DNA of 64,000 nt from Ignavibacteriaceae bacterium (lineage in GTDB: Bacteria > Bacteroidota > Ignavibacteria > Ignavibacteriales > Ignavibacteriaceae): the NCBI GenBank assembly GCA_031292455.1, contig JARLHC010000008.1, forward strand, positions 1 through 64,000, read 5' to 3'. This document shows, piece after piece, positions 18,641 through 27,779 of the stretch. The notes under the pieces were generated by a model, which saw only the letters and a list, made by a program, of their open reading frames with translations, was not told where the DNA came from and did not search any database. The number at the start of each line of letters is the position of its first letter. Within the stretch, counting starts at the first letter, position 1. The translations under genes were made by a program, and so were the position numbers.

Positions 18641-20038
18641 ATGAAAATAAAATTTATTGGCGCAGCACAGACCGTTACTGGTTCTCAGCATCTTATCTCA
18701 GTTAACGGTAAGAAAATACTCCTTGACTGCGGTCTTTTCCAGGGGAAAAGAAAAGAGGCATTCGAGATAAATAGAAACTTCCCGTTCGACCCTTCCACCA
18801 TTGATGCTATGCTGTTGTCACACGCTCATCTTGACCATAGCGGTAATATTCCTCATCTTGTTAAAAGCGGCTTTAAAGGACATATTTATTCTACGGCCGC
18901 TACGGTTGCTCTCTGCCAGCTTATGCTTAGGGATTCTGCTTTCCTTCAGGAAAAAGATGTTGTTTTCGTTAATAAAAAAAGAATCCGTCAGAACAAAAAC
19001 CCTTTTGAATCTCTATACACTATCGATGATGTTGAAAAAGCGATGACCAGCTTTATCGGCGTTCAGTATGATAGGAAATTTGAAATCTTCCCCGGAATAT
19101 CTGCAACTTTTATAGATGCGGGACATATATTGGGCTCCGCCGGAATTCTCCTGGAAATAATTGAAAACGGTAAAACTACCCGACTCGGTTTCAGCGGCGA
19201 TATAGGAAGACCCGAAATGCCGATCCTCAGGGATCCCGTTCCTATTCCTAATGCCGATGTTCTTATTATGGAAAGCACATATGGCGATAGGCTCCATCCA
19301 ATCAATGACCATGTTGAACAGGAAACTGTTTCCGTTATTAATGAAGTAATTAAAAGAGGTGGTAAAATAATAATTCCTTCTTTTGCAGTCGGTAGAACTC
19401 AGCTCCTCGTCTACGAACTGCACCAGCTCTTTGATCAAAATAAGCTCCCCATCTTTCCAATCTTTGTTGACAGCCCTCTTGCTGTTAACGTTACTGAAGT
19501 CTACCGCCTGCATCCCGAATGTTTTGACCGCGAAACTTACAGCGACTTTATTAATAACCATGAAGACCCCTTTGGTTTCAGCAGGTTAACCTATACCCGT
19601 GATGTAAATGAATCAAAGAAATTGAATACCTTTAAAGGTCCATGTATGATAATCTCTGCATCAGGTATGGCCGAAGGCGGCAGGATACTTCATCACCTCG
19701 CCAATAATATTGAAAATCCTAATAATATGATTTTATTTGCAGGCTATGCTGCCAAAGAAACTCTTGCAAGAAAAATTATGGATGGCGCAGAAAATGTGAA
19801 TATTCTGGGTTCTCCCTATCAAGTTAAAGCACAAATAAAAAAGATGGATTATTTCAGCGCTCATGCAGATCAGAACGGACTCCTGAATTATGTCGATGTC
19901 GCAGTCCCCGATAAACATAAAAATATTTTCATTGTACACGGTGAACCTGAAGAATCCCTCCCCTTGAAGGAAAAAATGTCAGGCAAAGGATATACAAATG
20001 TACATTATCCTAAAACCGGAGAGGAATTCGAAATATAA
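18641..20038 (+). CDS. Beta-CASP metallo-beta-lactamase fold RNase-like protein
   Basis: 465 residues, typical of stand-alone bacterial beta-CASP proteins (COG1236 type). The metallo-beta-lactamase core has HAHLDHSG (61-68), DAGHILGSA and SGDIGRP. The beta-CASP part has ESTYGDRLHP, PSFAVGRTQ and SASGMAEGGRILHHL, and the C-terminus FSAHADQNGL and IVHGEPE supplies the remaining metal ligands. These enzymes use two zinc ions for endo- or 5'-exonucleolytic RNA cleavage in the cytoplasm. The ATG at 18641 follows AAGGAAC at good spacing. It stands alone, diverging from the GT2 operon and converging on argH. An antisense open frame inside it is a coding shadow. The exact RNA target is unknown. Confidence 0.88.
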   Translation: MKIKFIGAAQTVTGSQHLISVNGKKILLDCGLFQGKRKEAFEINRNFPFDPSTIDAMLLSHAHLDHSGNIPHLVKSGFKGHIYSTAATVALCQLMLRDSAFLQEKDVVFVNKKRIRQNKNPFESLYTIDDVEKAMTSFIGVQYDRKFEIFPGISATFIDAGHILGSAGILLEIIENGKTTRLGFSGDIGRPEMPILRDPVPIPNADVLIMESTYGDRLHPINDHVEQETVSVINEVIKRGGKIIIPSFAVGRTQLLVYELHQLFDQNKLPIFPIFVDSPLAVNVTEVYRLHPECFDRETYSDFINNHEDPFGFSRLTYTRDVNESKKLNTFKGPCMIISASGMAEGGRILHHLANNIENPNNMILFAGYAAKETLARKIMDGAENVNILGSPYQVKAQIKKMDYFSAHADQNGLLNYVDVAVPDKHKNIFIVHGEPEESLPLKEKMSGKGYTNVHYPKTGEEFEI

Positions 20039-20051
20039 ATGGGTACCTTAG

Positions 20052-20079
20052 CCTCGGAGGTTATCATAAACCTCTGAGG
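20052..20079. terminator. Hairpin between convergent genes, possible bidirectional terminator
   Basis: CCTCGGAGGTT and AACCTCTGAGG form an 11-bp stem (one G-U pair) with a 6-nt loop, placed between the stop of the beta-CASP gene and the stop of argH. There is no strong T-run on either side, so factor-independent termination is plausible but unproven. Confidence 0.5.
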
Positions 20080-20102
20080 TTTGGGAAAATCTCAGAAGAT
20101 TT

Positions 20103-21473
20103 TCAAGACAGAGCTGATTTCCATTTAGCTATTTGTTCCCTTACAAATATAGGATTGGGTGAACCCGGCGTTTTCTTTCTATTTAATGAATTCTCAAGAT
20201 TAAATATCTCAATTACTGATTCATCAAAGATAGGATTGATTTTCTTAAGTTCTTTAATTGTTAAATCCTGTAATCCTTTTTCATTTTTGATGCAGTATAC
20301 TACAAGCTTTCCTATAATATCATGAGCTTCCCGGAATGGTATTCCCTTTAACACAAGCCAGTCGGCTGCATCTGTCGCAAGTATAGTGCTTTTCTTCATT
20401 ATTGAAAGAAGATATGTATTATCAAATTCGATAGTATCAAACATCCCTTCCATTAATTTCAATGATTCGGAATAGATTGAATATGAATTGAACAAGGGTG
20501 GTTTATCCTCCTGCATATCCCTGTTATAACTCAATGGGAGTCCTTTCATTAATGTAATAACTGATTGGTAGTTGGAGAAAACGCGCGCAGATTTCCCCCT
20601 TATAAGCTCGGCAACATCCGGATTCTTCTTCTGCGGCATCAGTGACGATCCTGTCGTAAATGAATCGCCAATCTTTATAAACTTCCATTCGGCTGTGGAC
20701 CATATTATCAGTTCTTCACACAACCTGCTGAGATGCATCATTCCAATTGAACAACAGTTCAGAAAATCGATAACAAAATCCCTGTCTGAAACAGCGTCCA
20801 TTGAATTATTGCAAAGAGATTTAAAGTCCAATCTTTCCTTCAGAAAATTAGAATCAAGCGGAAGTGTCGATCCTGATATGGCCCCTGATCCCAATGGAAG
20901 ATTGTCCGACTCCTTAATAACCAAAGATAATCTTACCTTGTCCCGCTCGAACATTTCAACATAAGCCAGGATATGATGTGCCAATGAAACAGGCTGCGCC
21001 TGCTGCATATGGGTATACCCGGGAATGATTGTTTCGATATGTTTTTCTGCAGTCTGAATAAAAGATAATTGCAGATTATTCAGCAGCCCTTTTATTTGTC
21101 CGGCTGATTTTTTGCACCACATTCTTAATGATGTAACTACCTGGTCATTCCTGCTTCGGCCGGCTCTTAGCTTACCAGCTTCACTGCCGGTAAGCTCATA
21201 AAGCCGGGATTCAATAGCAGAATGAATATCCTCAAACTCCCTGGGGTCCGGTTTCCATTCATTACTGTCATATTCTGCTTCTATCCGGTAAAGGGCGTCG
21301 GTAATTGTAATTAATTCGGTGGAAGTAATTATGCCTATCTCGCAAAGCATTTCAGCATAGACTTTGCCGCACTGAATTTCTTCTTTGATTAAACGTATAT
21401 CGTCATTCAATGATGATGAAAATTCAAGCAGGTTTTTATCTGGCTCTTCTTCAAATCTTCCGCCCCAAAGCAT
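20103..21473 (-). CDS. argH: Argininosuccinate lyase
   Basis: 456 residues, normal length. It cleaves argininosuccinate to arginine and fumarate, the last step of arginine synthesis, in the cytoplasm as a tetramer. The start MLWGGRFEEEPD is typical, and the fumarase-superfamily signature GSSLMPQKKNPD with the catalytic Ser is present, as are TGSEAGKLRAGRSRNDQV and GYTHMQQAQPVSLAHH. Its ATG shares one base with the stop of argG (overlap at 21473), consistent with coupled translation. It is the last gene of the argCJBRGH operon and is followed by a hairpin before the convergent beta-CASP gene. Confidence 0.95.
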   Translation of the reverse strand: MLWGGRFEEEPDKNLLEFSSSLNDDIRLIKEEIQCGKVYAEMLCEIGIITSTELITITDALYRIEAEYDSNEWKPDPREFEDIHSAIESRLYELTGSEAGKLRAGRSRNDQVVTSLRMWCKKSAGQIKGLLNNLQLSFIQTAEKHIETIIPGYTHMQQAQPVSLAHHILAYVEMFERDKVRLSLVIKESDNLPLGSGAISGSTLPLDSNFLKERLDFKSLCNNSMDAVSDRDFVIDFLNCCSIGMMHLSRLCEELIIWSTAEWKFIKIGDSFTTGSSLMPQKKNPDVAELIRGKSARVFSNYQSVITLMKGLPLSYNRDMQEDKPPLFNSYSIYSESLKLMEGMFDTIEFDNTYLLSIMKKSTILATDAADWLVLKGIPFREAHDIIGKLVVYCIKNEKGLQDLTIKELKKINPIFDESVIEIFNLENSLNRKKTPGSPNPIFVREQIAKWKSALS

Positions 21474-22684
21474 TAAACATTTACCTGTGCTTTGTTCTTA
21501 ACACGACTCATCGTCTTGTACGGCAACCCGTAAATTGTCAGAAATCCTTCTGATGCTTGATGGTCAAAGGTGTCCTCAGATGTATAAGTTGCAAGTTCTT
21601 TATTATATAAACTGTAAACCGAACTCCTTGAAAGAACAGTAATATTACCTTTATATAATTCCAGAACTATTTCTCCTGTTATATTTTCCTGTGTCGAATC
21701 AATAAATGCCATTAAAGAATTGAACAATGGCGAAAACCACAGGCCATCATATATTAAATTAGCAATTTTATTTGAAACATCCTGTTTATAACGGAAGGTT
21801 TCTTTATCCAATATTAATTTTTCAAGTTCATGATGTGCATTATGTAGTATTACCGCCGCGGGAGCTTCGTATATTTCTCTTGATTTTATCCCTACTACCC
21901 TGTTCTCTATAAGATCCATTCTTCCGATTCCATTTCTTCCGCCTATTTTATTCAGCTCGCTTACAAGGGTTACCGGGTCGAAATGAATCCCGTTAACCCA
22001 AACTGGAATACCCTTATCAAAGTAAATAGAAATTATTTCACTTTCACCGGGAGCTGTCTTCGGATTTACAGTTATCTGGAATGCGTCTTCTGGCGGAGGC
22101 ATAGTGGGATCTTCCAATACTCCGCATTCAACTGCAATGCCCCATAAATTTTCATCTATTGAGTAAGGTGAGTCTTTCTTTGCTTTTACAGGAATGTTAT
22201 GTTCTTGTGCATATTCCATTTCCTCTTCCCGGCTTTTAAATTCCCAGGTTCTTAAAGGAGCTACAATTTTAATATCTGGAGCCAGAGTCTGAATCCCAAC
22301 CTCAAATCTTACCTGGTCATTTCCTTTCCCAGTACATCCGTGAGCAATTATATTTGCCCCCTCTGCCTTCGCTATTTCAGTAAGCATTTTAGCAAGTAGA
22401 GGTCTCCCGATTGCACATGCCATGGGATACGCTCCCTCGTAAAGAGCTCCTGCCTTTAAAGCTTTCCATACATACTCTGTAATAAATTCACTTTTAAGGT
22501 CTGCAAGTATAAACTTTGAAGCGCCGGTTTTTAATGCCTTTTCTTCCAATCCCTGAAGCTCATCCTTCTGCCCTAAGTCTCCGCATACCGCAATTATTTC
22601 ACCATCGTATTTCAAAGACAGCCATTTAACCATCACCGAAGTGTCAAGGCCACCTGAATATGCTACTACAATTTTATCAGCCAA
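21473..22684 (-). CDS. argG: Argininosuccinate synthase
   Basis: 403 residues, family length. It condenses citrulline and aspartate with ATP to argininosuccinate. The N-terminal PP-loop AYSGGLDTSVMVKWL begins at residue 8. HGCTGKGNDQVRFE, APLRTWEFKSREEE and SPYSIDENLWG are further family hallmarks. The start lies 2 nt after the stop of argR and the stop overlaps argH. Feedback and repression would come through ArgR, encoded just upstream in the same transcript. Confidence 0.95.
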   Translation of the reverse strand: MADKIVVAYSGGLDTSVMVKWLSLKYDGEIIAVCGDLGQKDELQGLEEKALKTGASKFILADLKSEFITEYVWKALKAGALYEGAYPMACAIGRPLLAKMLTEIAKAEGANIIAHGCTGKGNDQVRFEVGIQTLAPDIKIVAPLRTWEFKSREEEMEYAQEHNIPVKAKKDSPYSIDENLWGIAVECGVLEDPTMPPPEDAFQITVNPKTAPGESEIISIYFDKGIPVWVNGIHFDPVTLVSELNKIGGRNGIGRMDLIENRVVGIKSREIYEAPAAVILHNAHHELEKLILDKETFRYKQDVSNKIANLIYDGLWFSPLFNSLMAFIDSTQENITGEIVLELYKGNITVLSRSSVYSLYNKELATYTSEDTFDHQASEGFLTIYGLPYKTMSRVKNKAQVNV

Positions 22685-22686
22685 TT

Positions 22687-23163
22687 TTATTCTCCTTGTA
22701 TTAATTTTTGTTTTGGAACGTTCATCATTAATTCTTTAATAAATGATATTATATTGTTTAAATTTTTATGTTTATCCGGGATTACCAGAACAGTATCATC
22801 TCCGGCTACTGTTCCCAGAATCTCCTGTTTGTTTAACCTGTCAAAGTAAAAAGCTACTCCCTGTGCCCTTCCCGCTAAAGTACGAACCACGATCATACTT
22901 TCATTATGTGCTACACTCAGTATTTCGAACCCGATCACTTTGGCTATATGTGACCCTGCTTCGGAAGGATTCATTATATAGTGAATGCCGTTATCCCCCG
23001 ATACTCGGGTAACACCCATTTCGGCAAAGTCACGGCTTAAAGTTGCCTGCGTAATTTCTATCCCTTCCGCCTCGAGTAAATCAACAAGTTTTTCCTGATT
23101 GGCAATCGTTTGACTGAGAAGAATTTCTTTTATCCTGGTCTGTCTTTTTAATTTAGTCACCAT
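22687..23163 (-). CDS. argR: Arginine repressor ArgR
   Basis: 158 residues, normal for ArgR/AhrC. The N-terminal winged helix has RIKEILLSQTIANQEKLVDL and the recognition segment ATLSRDFAEMGV. The C-terminal hexamerisation and arginine-binding domain has GTVAGDDTVLVI, whose aspartates bind arginine in characterised members. It lies inside the biosynthetic operon it presumably controls, 21 nt after argB, so repressor level should follow operon output (autoregulation, inferred). Candidate operators lie upstream of argC. Confidence 0.93.
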   Translation of the reverse strand: MVTKLKRQTRIKEILLSQTIANQEKLVDLLEAEGIEITQATLSRDFAEMGVTRVSGDNGIHYIMNPSEAGSHIAKVIGFEILSVAHNESMIVVRTLAGRAQGVAFYFDRLNKQEILGTVAGDDTVLVIPDKHKNLNNIISFIKELMMNVPKQKLIQGE

Positions 23164-23184
23164 AAATAACTTCCTGAAAATACT

Positions 23185-24018
23185 TTATACGGCTTTGGCT
23201 ATTTCGGAAAAGATGGGCATTTTTCTTATAACTTTTTTATCATCATTTATTATCCAGGTACCATTATCATTTCCAAATGATGTGTCAGAAAATAAGCCTG
23301 ATAGGTCATTACCTATCCATATTTTCTTGACTCCTGCATTTAATAATGCTTTACAGCTTTGCAGTTTGGGAATCATACCGCCTGTTATCTGCTTTCCCTG
23401 TATCCCCTTTTCAATCTCTTTCCTGCAAATTTCATTTTTGATTTTACCTTCCAGAATTACCCCTTTAACATCAGAAACAAAATAGACTGTCTCCGCATCA
23501 AGTGAAGCTGCCAATATGTTCGTAAAAATATCTGCATTTACATTCATCAGGTTACCCGACTCATCCCGGCATATGCTTGAAAATACAGGTATAGTCTTAG
23601 TCAGCATTAGATTCTTAATCCAGGAAATATTCTTATTTAACTTAGGGATCCCTACAAACCCTAATCTTTCATCTGTATAATCGGCAATAAAAAGATTGTT
23701 ATCTATTCCGGTAAGACCTACTGCATTTATTTCTTTAGAACAGAGATAGCCCACTAATTTGCTGTTAATCATCCCCGCCTGAACTGCAGCAACTACATTC
23801 ATTGAAAATTCATCGGTAACTCTCTGCCCGTTTATAAAATTATTCGTCCCCCCGAGAGCAGATGTCCATTCGGATATCTGGTTTCCCGCCCCATGGACAA
23901 CAATTAAACCGTCATATCCTGATTGTAGTTTCTTAATAACGTTTAGCCATCCGGTGTTTGAAACAAAATCTTCTACTGCTTTACCGCTTAATTTTATAAT
24001 GGCAATTTTCATAATCAT
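23185..24018 (-). CDS. argB: N-acetylglutamate kinase
   Basis: 277 residues of the amino acid kinase fold. It phosphorylates N-acetylglutamate, the second step of arginine synthesis. Visible features are IIKLSGKAVED near the N-terminus, VHGAGNQIS, NVNADIFTNILAASLDAE, SDVKGVI and GGMIPKLQSCKALLNAGVKK. The ATG at 24018 overlaps the argJ stop as ATGA; a second in-frame ATG at 24012 has AGGA at slightly better spacing, so the true start may be two codons later. It is somewhat diverged from textbook ArgB (HGAGNQ instead of HGGGP), but its operon position leaves little doubt. Confidence 0.9.
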   Translation of the reverse strand: MIMKIAIIKLSGKAVEDFVSNTGWLNVIKKLQSGYDGLIVVHGAGNQISEWTSALGGTNNFINGQRVTDEFSMNVVAAVQAGMINSKLVGYLCSKEINAVGLTGIDNNLFIADYTDERLGFVGIPKLNKNISWIKNLMLTKTIPVFSSICRDESGNLMNVNADIFTNILAASLDAETVYFVSDVKGVILEGKIKNEICRKEIEKGIQGKQITGGMIPKLQSCKALLNAGVKKIWIGNDLSGLFSDTSFGNDNGTWIINDDKKVIRKMPIFSEIAKAV

Positions 24019-25220
24019 GTCCTGTAATTTGCATTAATCTTTATATATTCCTGGGAAAAATCACATGTCCACCAGGTAGATGAAAAGTTCCCCTCATTCA
24101 GGTCAAGAGAAATAGAAAAATTATCCCTGTTAAGTATCTCTGCTGCTTTAACTTCATCAATTACTATCTTATAACCGGCAAGCATTATCGGAAGCTCATC
24201 AAAATAGATCATAGTATTTAGCGGATCAAAATCAGCTCCGCTTTTCCCGGCCGCAGAAATAATCCTTCCCCAGTTAGCATCTGCCCCATTTAATGCTGTT
24301 TTTACAAGAGGAGAATTTGCAATTGATTTTGCTATGGTATCAGCATCAGAGCTGGTCTTTGCATTGTGTACGGTAACCCTTATAAGTTTTGTTGCTCCCT
24401 CTCCATCTACAATAATAGATTTGGCCATCTCCTCAGAGATTAAATTGAGACCTTTTAAAAAGAGGTTATAATCTACCGAATCCTTTTTTACTGAAATTCC
24501 TGATAGACCATTGGCAAGTAATATCACCATGTCGTTAGTACTCGTATCACCATCAACTGTTATTTTATTAAACGTCTTGTTGACAGCATGTAACAGCATT
24601 TCCTGAAGAAGTGCCTGTTCGATATTAGCATCTGTAGTAATGAATGCGAGCATTGTTGCCATGTTGGGCATGATCATGCCGCTCCCCTTGCATATACCCC
24701 CGATTCTAACTTCCCCGCCTGTCAGTTTAATTTTAAGTGCAAACGATTTTTCTCTAAGGTCTGTGGTCATTATAGCTTCTGCCGCATCGTGTCCACCGGA
24801 ACTTGTCAGAGAATCTTTAATTTCATTTATACCATGTATTATTTTATCAACCGGAATGGGTTGTCCGATAACTCCAGTTGAAGAAACAAGCACTTCATTC
24901 GGTTTTAACTCAAGAATTTTGGCACAATGTTCCTGTATTTCAATAGCATCCTTATGCCCCTGTTCTCCTGTACATGCATTAGCATTCCCTGAATTTACAA
25001 GGATAGCCCTCACCTGATTTTTTTTCTGAATAATCTTTTGGGAAATCAGTATGGGTGCCGCTTTTACTTTATTAAGTGTAAATGTTCCGGCTGCATTACA
25101 TGGTACTTCAGAATAAATAAGAGCAAGGTCCGGTTTCTTCTTCTTGAGCCCGCAGTGTATTCCCGCAGCTTTAAAACCTTGTACTGAAGTTACAGTACCA
25201 TTTTCAATAAACTGATACAT
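24015..25220 (-). CDS. argJ: Bifunctional ornithine acetyltransferase / N-acetylglutamate synthase
   Basis: 401 residues. It moves the acetyl group from N-acetylornithine to glutamate, so the arginine pathway here is cyclic and may need little separate N-acetylglutamate synthase. The precursor is self-cleaved before the Thr of NMATMLAFITTDA, which is intact. VNSGNANACTG and GADANWGRI are other family motifs. The start overlaps argC by 17 nt and the stop overlaps argB by 4 nt. Whether it is mono- or bifunctional cannot be told from sequence. Confidence 0.93.
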   Translation of the reverse strand: MYQFIENGTVTSVQGFKAAGIHCGLKKKKPDLALIYSEVPCNAAGTFTLNKVKAAPILISQKIIQKKNQVRAILVNSGNANACTGEQGHKDAIEIQEHCAKILELKPNEVLVSSTGVIGQPIPVDKIIHGINEIKDSLTSSGGHDAAEAIMTTDLREKSFALKIKLTGGEVRIGGICKGSGMIMPNMATMLAFITTDANIEQALLQEMLLHAVNKTFNKITVDGDTSTNDMVILLANGLSGISVKKDSVDYNLFLKGLNLISEEMAKSIIVDGEGATKLIRVTVHNAKTSSDADTIAKSIANSPLVKTALNGADANWGRIISAAGKSGADFDPLNTMIYFDELPIMLAGYKIVIDEVKAAEILNRDNFSISLDLNEGNFSSTWWTCDFSQEYIKINANYRT

Positions 25221-26235
25221 TCATAGCTCCTTTTAATAACCCGGCCGATTCTTCCCAGTTGAATATTTTATTAAGATTCTGGACTGCCTGACCGGAAGCC
25301 CCTTTAATAAGATTATCTATGGCAGACGTAATAACAATAGTATTTTTATTAACATTTACGTTTATGTCGCAGAAATTTGTATTAATAACCCACCTTAGAT
25401 TTGGAGGCGTATTTCTTATTCTGACAAATGATGATCCGGCATATTGCTCAGTGTAAAGTTCCTGGATACTTTCCTTTGACATATCTGAATCCAGAAATAC
25501 TGTGGTAGTTGCATAAATGCCTGTACACGCTGGAAGCAGATGAGTGGTAAATGAGTAAGGAGATGCAAATCCAAATTTGTGCAGGGTCTGTTCTATCTCC
25601 GGTTGATGCCTGTGAGCATTTATATTATATGCTCTTACATTTCCATCCATTTCAGATAATGATAGATCTGCATTGGCAGATTTTCCGGCTCCGCTGGTTC
25701 CGGAATAGGCAGAAGTAGATGCTGAAATAATTTTATTATAGAATCTCTTTGTCAGGGGAAGCAGGCCAAGCAGTGATGCAGTAGGATAGCATCCCGGATT
25801 TGCTATAAGTGAGCTTTGGTAAAATGAGCTATCATAAAAATCTGCCAATCCATAAGTCTTGTTCGACAAAAGTTCGGGAGAACTATGATTAGTCTTATAC
25901 CACTTAGCATATTCATGCTTATCATCTAACCGATAGTCTCCTCCCAGATCAATTACAATTTTATTCTTTTCAATAAGTCCGGGTACGAAATTAAGTGCTT
26001 CGCCATGTGGCAACGCTATAAAATAAACATCGTGCTCAAAGGAAATATCTTTTGAGTTCATAATAATGGAATCTTTCACCTGGTTTAATAATTCAGGGAA
26101 AACCTGACATATCGTTTTACCCGCAGTCGAATGACCGTATATGGAAATAGATTCTATATTCGGATGATTATTACAAAATTGCACAAGATATTTGCCTGTG
26201 TAACCGCTGCCTCCAATAATACCAACAGAAATCAA
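25204..26235 (-). CDS. argC: N-acetyl-gamma-glutamyl-phosphate reductase
   Basis: 343 residues. It reduces N-acetylglutamyl phosphate with NADPH. The Rossmann motif GIIGGSGYTGKYLV lies at the N-terminus, the catalytic Cys sits in SLIANPGCYPTA, and AHRHQPEIEQ with THLLPACTGIYAT are conserved. The start is TTG at 26235, chosen because AAAAGG (26243-26248) sits 7 nt upstream and no ATG precedes the Rossmann motif. It is the first gene of the arg operon, with a leader of at least 100 nt carrying ArgR-box-like palindromes. argD and argF are not in this window and must lie elsewhere. Confidence 0.94.
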   Translation of the reverse strand: MISVGIIGGSGYTGKYLVQFCNNHPNIESISIYGHSTAGKTICQVFPELLNQVKDSIIMNSKDISFEHDVYFIALPHGEALNFVPGLIEKNKIVIDLGGDYRLDDKHEYAKWYKTNHSSPELLSNKTYGLADFYDSSFYQSSLIANPGCYPTASLLGLLPLTKRFYNKIISASTSAYSGTSGAGKSANADLSLSEMDGNVRAYNINAHRHQPEIEQTLHKFGFASPYSFTTHLLPACTGIYATTTVFLDSDMSKESIQELYTEQYAGSSFVRIRNTPPNLRWVINTNFCDINVNVNKNTIVITSAIDNLIKGASGQAVQNLNKIFNWEESAGLLKGAMNVSVY

Positions 26236-26346
26236 AACTTTGCCTTTTAGATTACAATGAATCCGCCGTAGCGGAATTAAATAACAAGATTTAGTGGATA
26301 AAAATAAATGGAAGCTGTGTTATTGTCAAGAGGAATTTGTATAAAT

Positions 26347-26403
26347 ATTCATTTTTAATGCATAGATTTATAATAATATGAATATTATTTGCATTATTAT
26401 GCA
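26347..26403 (-). promoter_or_regulatory. Candidate ArgR operator region upstream of argC
   Basis: TGCAT-TATT-ATGCA at 26390-26403 is a perfect palindromic-arm 5-4-5 arrangement, the same geometry as the ARG box TGAAT-N4-ATTCA. Adjacent degenerate half-sites are TGAAT at 26379-26383 and ATTCA/ATGCAT at 26347-26363. They lie 110-170 nt before argC, whose operon encodes ArgR. The rest of the 354-nt gap (26236-26589) is AT-rich with no gene; it also holds the rightward promoter for the gene at 26590. Confidence 0.45.
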
Positions 26404-26589
26404 ATAATAATCTTTTCCCAGGGTAATTCTTCCTTATACATTAGCATTGTTAATATTTTAAATTCATAGCAATTTAATTAGATCATGATTTTTACCTAAG
26501 CAAAAGGCGTTTCATAAGAATATCACATATTATAGTTAAAAGTTAATATATCTTTTATCTTTAATAATGTATCAAAAAAGGCAGCCCTT

Positions 26590-27741
26590 ATGGTAAAAGA
26601 TTCGCTTTTTACGTTTTCTTACTGTCGAAGTTTGACTAATCCGATATTTATTCCCGTTTTCTTTTTTATCCTTTCACCATGTAATTTAGGACAGGACGAA
26701 GGGGTTTCTTTCCATGCTGATGTCTATTCCATAGTTTTTTCCCGGGGCTTCGATAAGAATTATTACCATCCCGGGAATTTTCTGCTCGGCGCTCAGTATA
26801 ATTTCCCCGCATCTTCCCTTTTAGAATTTAACGGAGGGTTTGATTTATTATGGGTCGAACCTTATGGAATATCATCAAATTCGCCTATAGATGCCCAGGT
26901 TTTCATCCCCTTCATATTCGGAGGCATGGCACTTAATTTCGATGAATTGAGAATATTCGGAGAAATCGGATACTCTCTGAGCAGCTCTGTCAATATTCTT
27001 GGTTCCGATAAAGGATGGGTATCTTCAATTCTGGATTTTAATATGGAATCCTTTCAGTTTGGAATAAAATGTCCTCTTTACAATGCTTTGTCCCTTTCTG
27101 TTTCTTCAAGGTTTTATTTCGGAGATAAAATTAAAATTGGTAATAACCTTGTTTCATTTTCTTCAGTTAATCTGGGATTGAGTTATAATTTATTCAGTGC
27201 GGAACCGACAAAACCTGAAATATCATCCGAAACAGATGAATTCAAAGATAAATACTATGCCTCAGAGGCAGAGAACAGATCATTATACAATCAGATACTT
27301 ACATTGCATGACAGCATTAAAGCATTAAATTTAAGTGCCGTTCGGGTTGATACTGTTGTCAAATATCCAGATATTTCTTATGTATCTGTAAAAGCATTAT
27401 CGGTGGATTCCTTAAATTCAGCTTATAATCTTCATATAGGTGAGCCGATTGATGTTAAGAATTTTGTGAATAGTAAAGGACTTAAAGAAGATGGCAGACT
27501 TATTCTGGGAGAATACAACCGAATCGCCTCTTCATATAAAGGACTTCCGGCGGGTGTTTATTTGATCTGTACCGTCCCTGAATTGAAGCCGTTCGCAAAA
27601 AATGAATCGGAATTTCCACTGATAAAATTCCGTTCTGATCCAGCAGATAAAAATAAACTTATTATAAGTATCGATATTAATTCAACTGAATTATATAACA
27701 AAATCAAGTTAAAGATTAAGCAAACGGAGGAATTATTTTAG
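26590..27741 (+). CDS. Envelope protein of unknown function: beta-barrel-like N-terminus, coiled coil, C-terminal domain
   Basis: 383 residues. A hydrophobic stretch at 17-30 (IFIPVFFFILSP) is a likely signal peptide. Residues 38-200 alternate hydrophobic and polar residues with many aromatic and Gly positions (FIFGGMALNFDELRIFGEIGYS), as in outer-membrane barrels. A short charged helix at about 215-250 looks like a coiled coil, followed by a mixed domain with LPAGVYLICTVPELKP. The ATG is preceded by AAGGCAG. It shares a transcript with the next gene: a GGAGG near its 3' end is well placed to drive translation of the following frame. No family could be named; an envelope role is inferred. Confidence 0.55.
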   Translation: MVKDSLFTFSYCRSLTNPIFIPVFFFILSPCNLGQDEGVSFHADVYSIVFSRGFDKNYYHPGNFLLGAQYNFPASSLLEFNGGFDLLWVEPYGISSNSPIDAQVFIPFIFGGMALNFDELRIFGEIGYSLSSSVNILGSDKGWVSSILDFNMESFQFGIKCPLYNALSLSVSSRFYFGDKIKIGNNLVSFSSVNLGLSYNLFSAEPTKPEISSETDEFKDKYYASEAENRSLYNQILTLHDSIKALNLSAVRVDTVVKYPDISYVSVKALSVDSLNSAYNLHIGEPIDVKNFVNSKGLKEDGRLILGEYNRIASSYKGLPAGVYLICTVPELKPFAKNESEFPLIKFRSDPADKNKLIISIDINSTELYNKIKLKIKQTEELF

Positions 27742-27779
27742 ACTATAACAATTCTTACTCAAATGTTTATTCGTTAGCA

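Noticed and set aside
19013-19561. 182-codon minus-strand frame inside the beta-CASP gene
   Set aside because: It is wholly antisense to a well-conserved enzyme whose motifs are all intact, and its product has no family resemblance.
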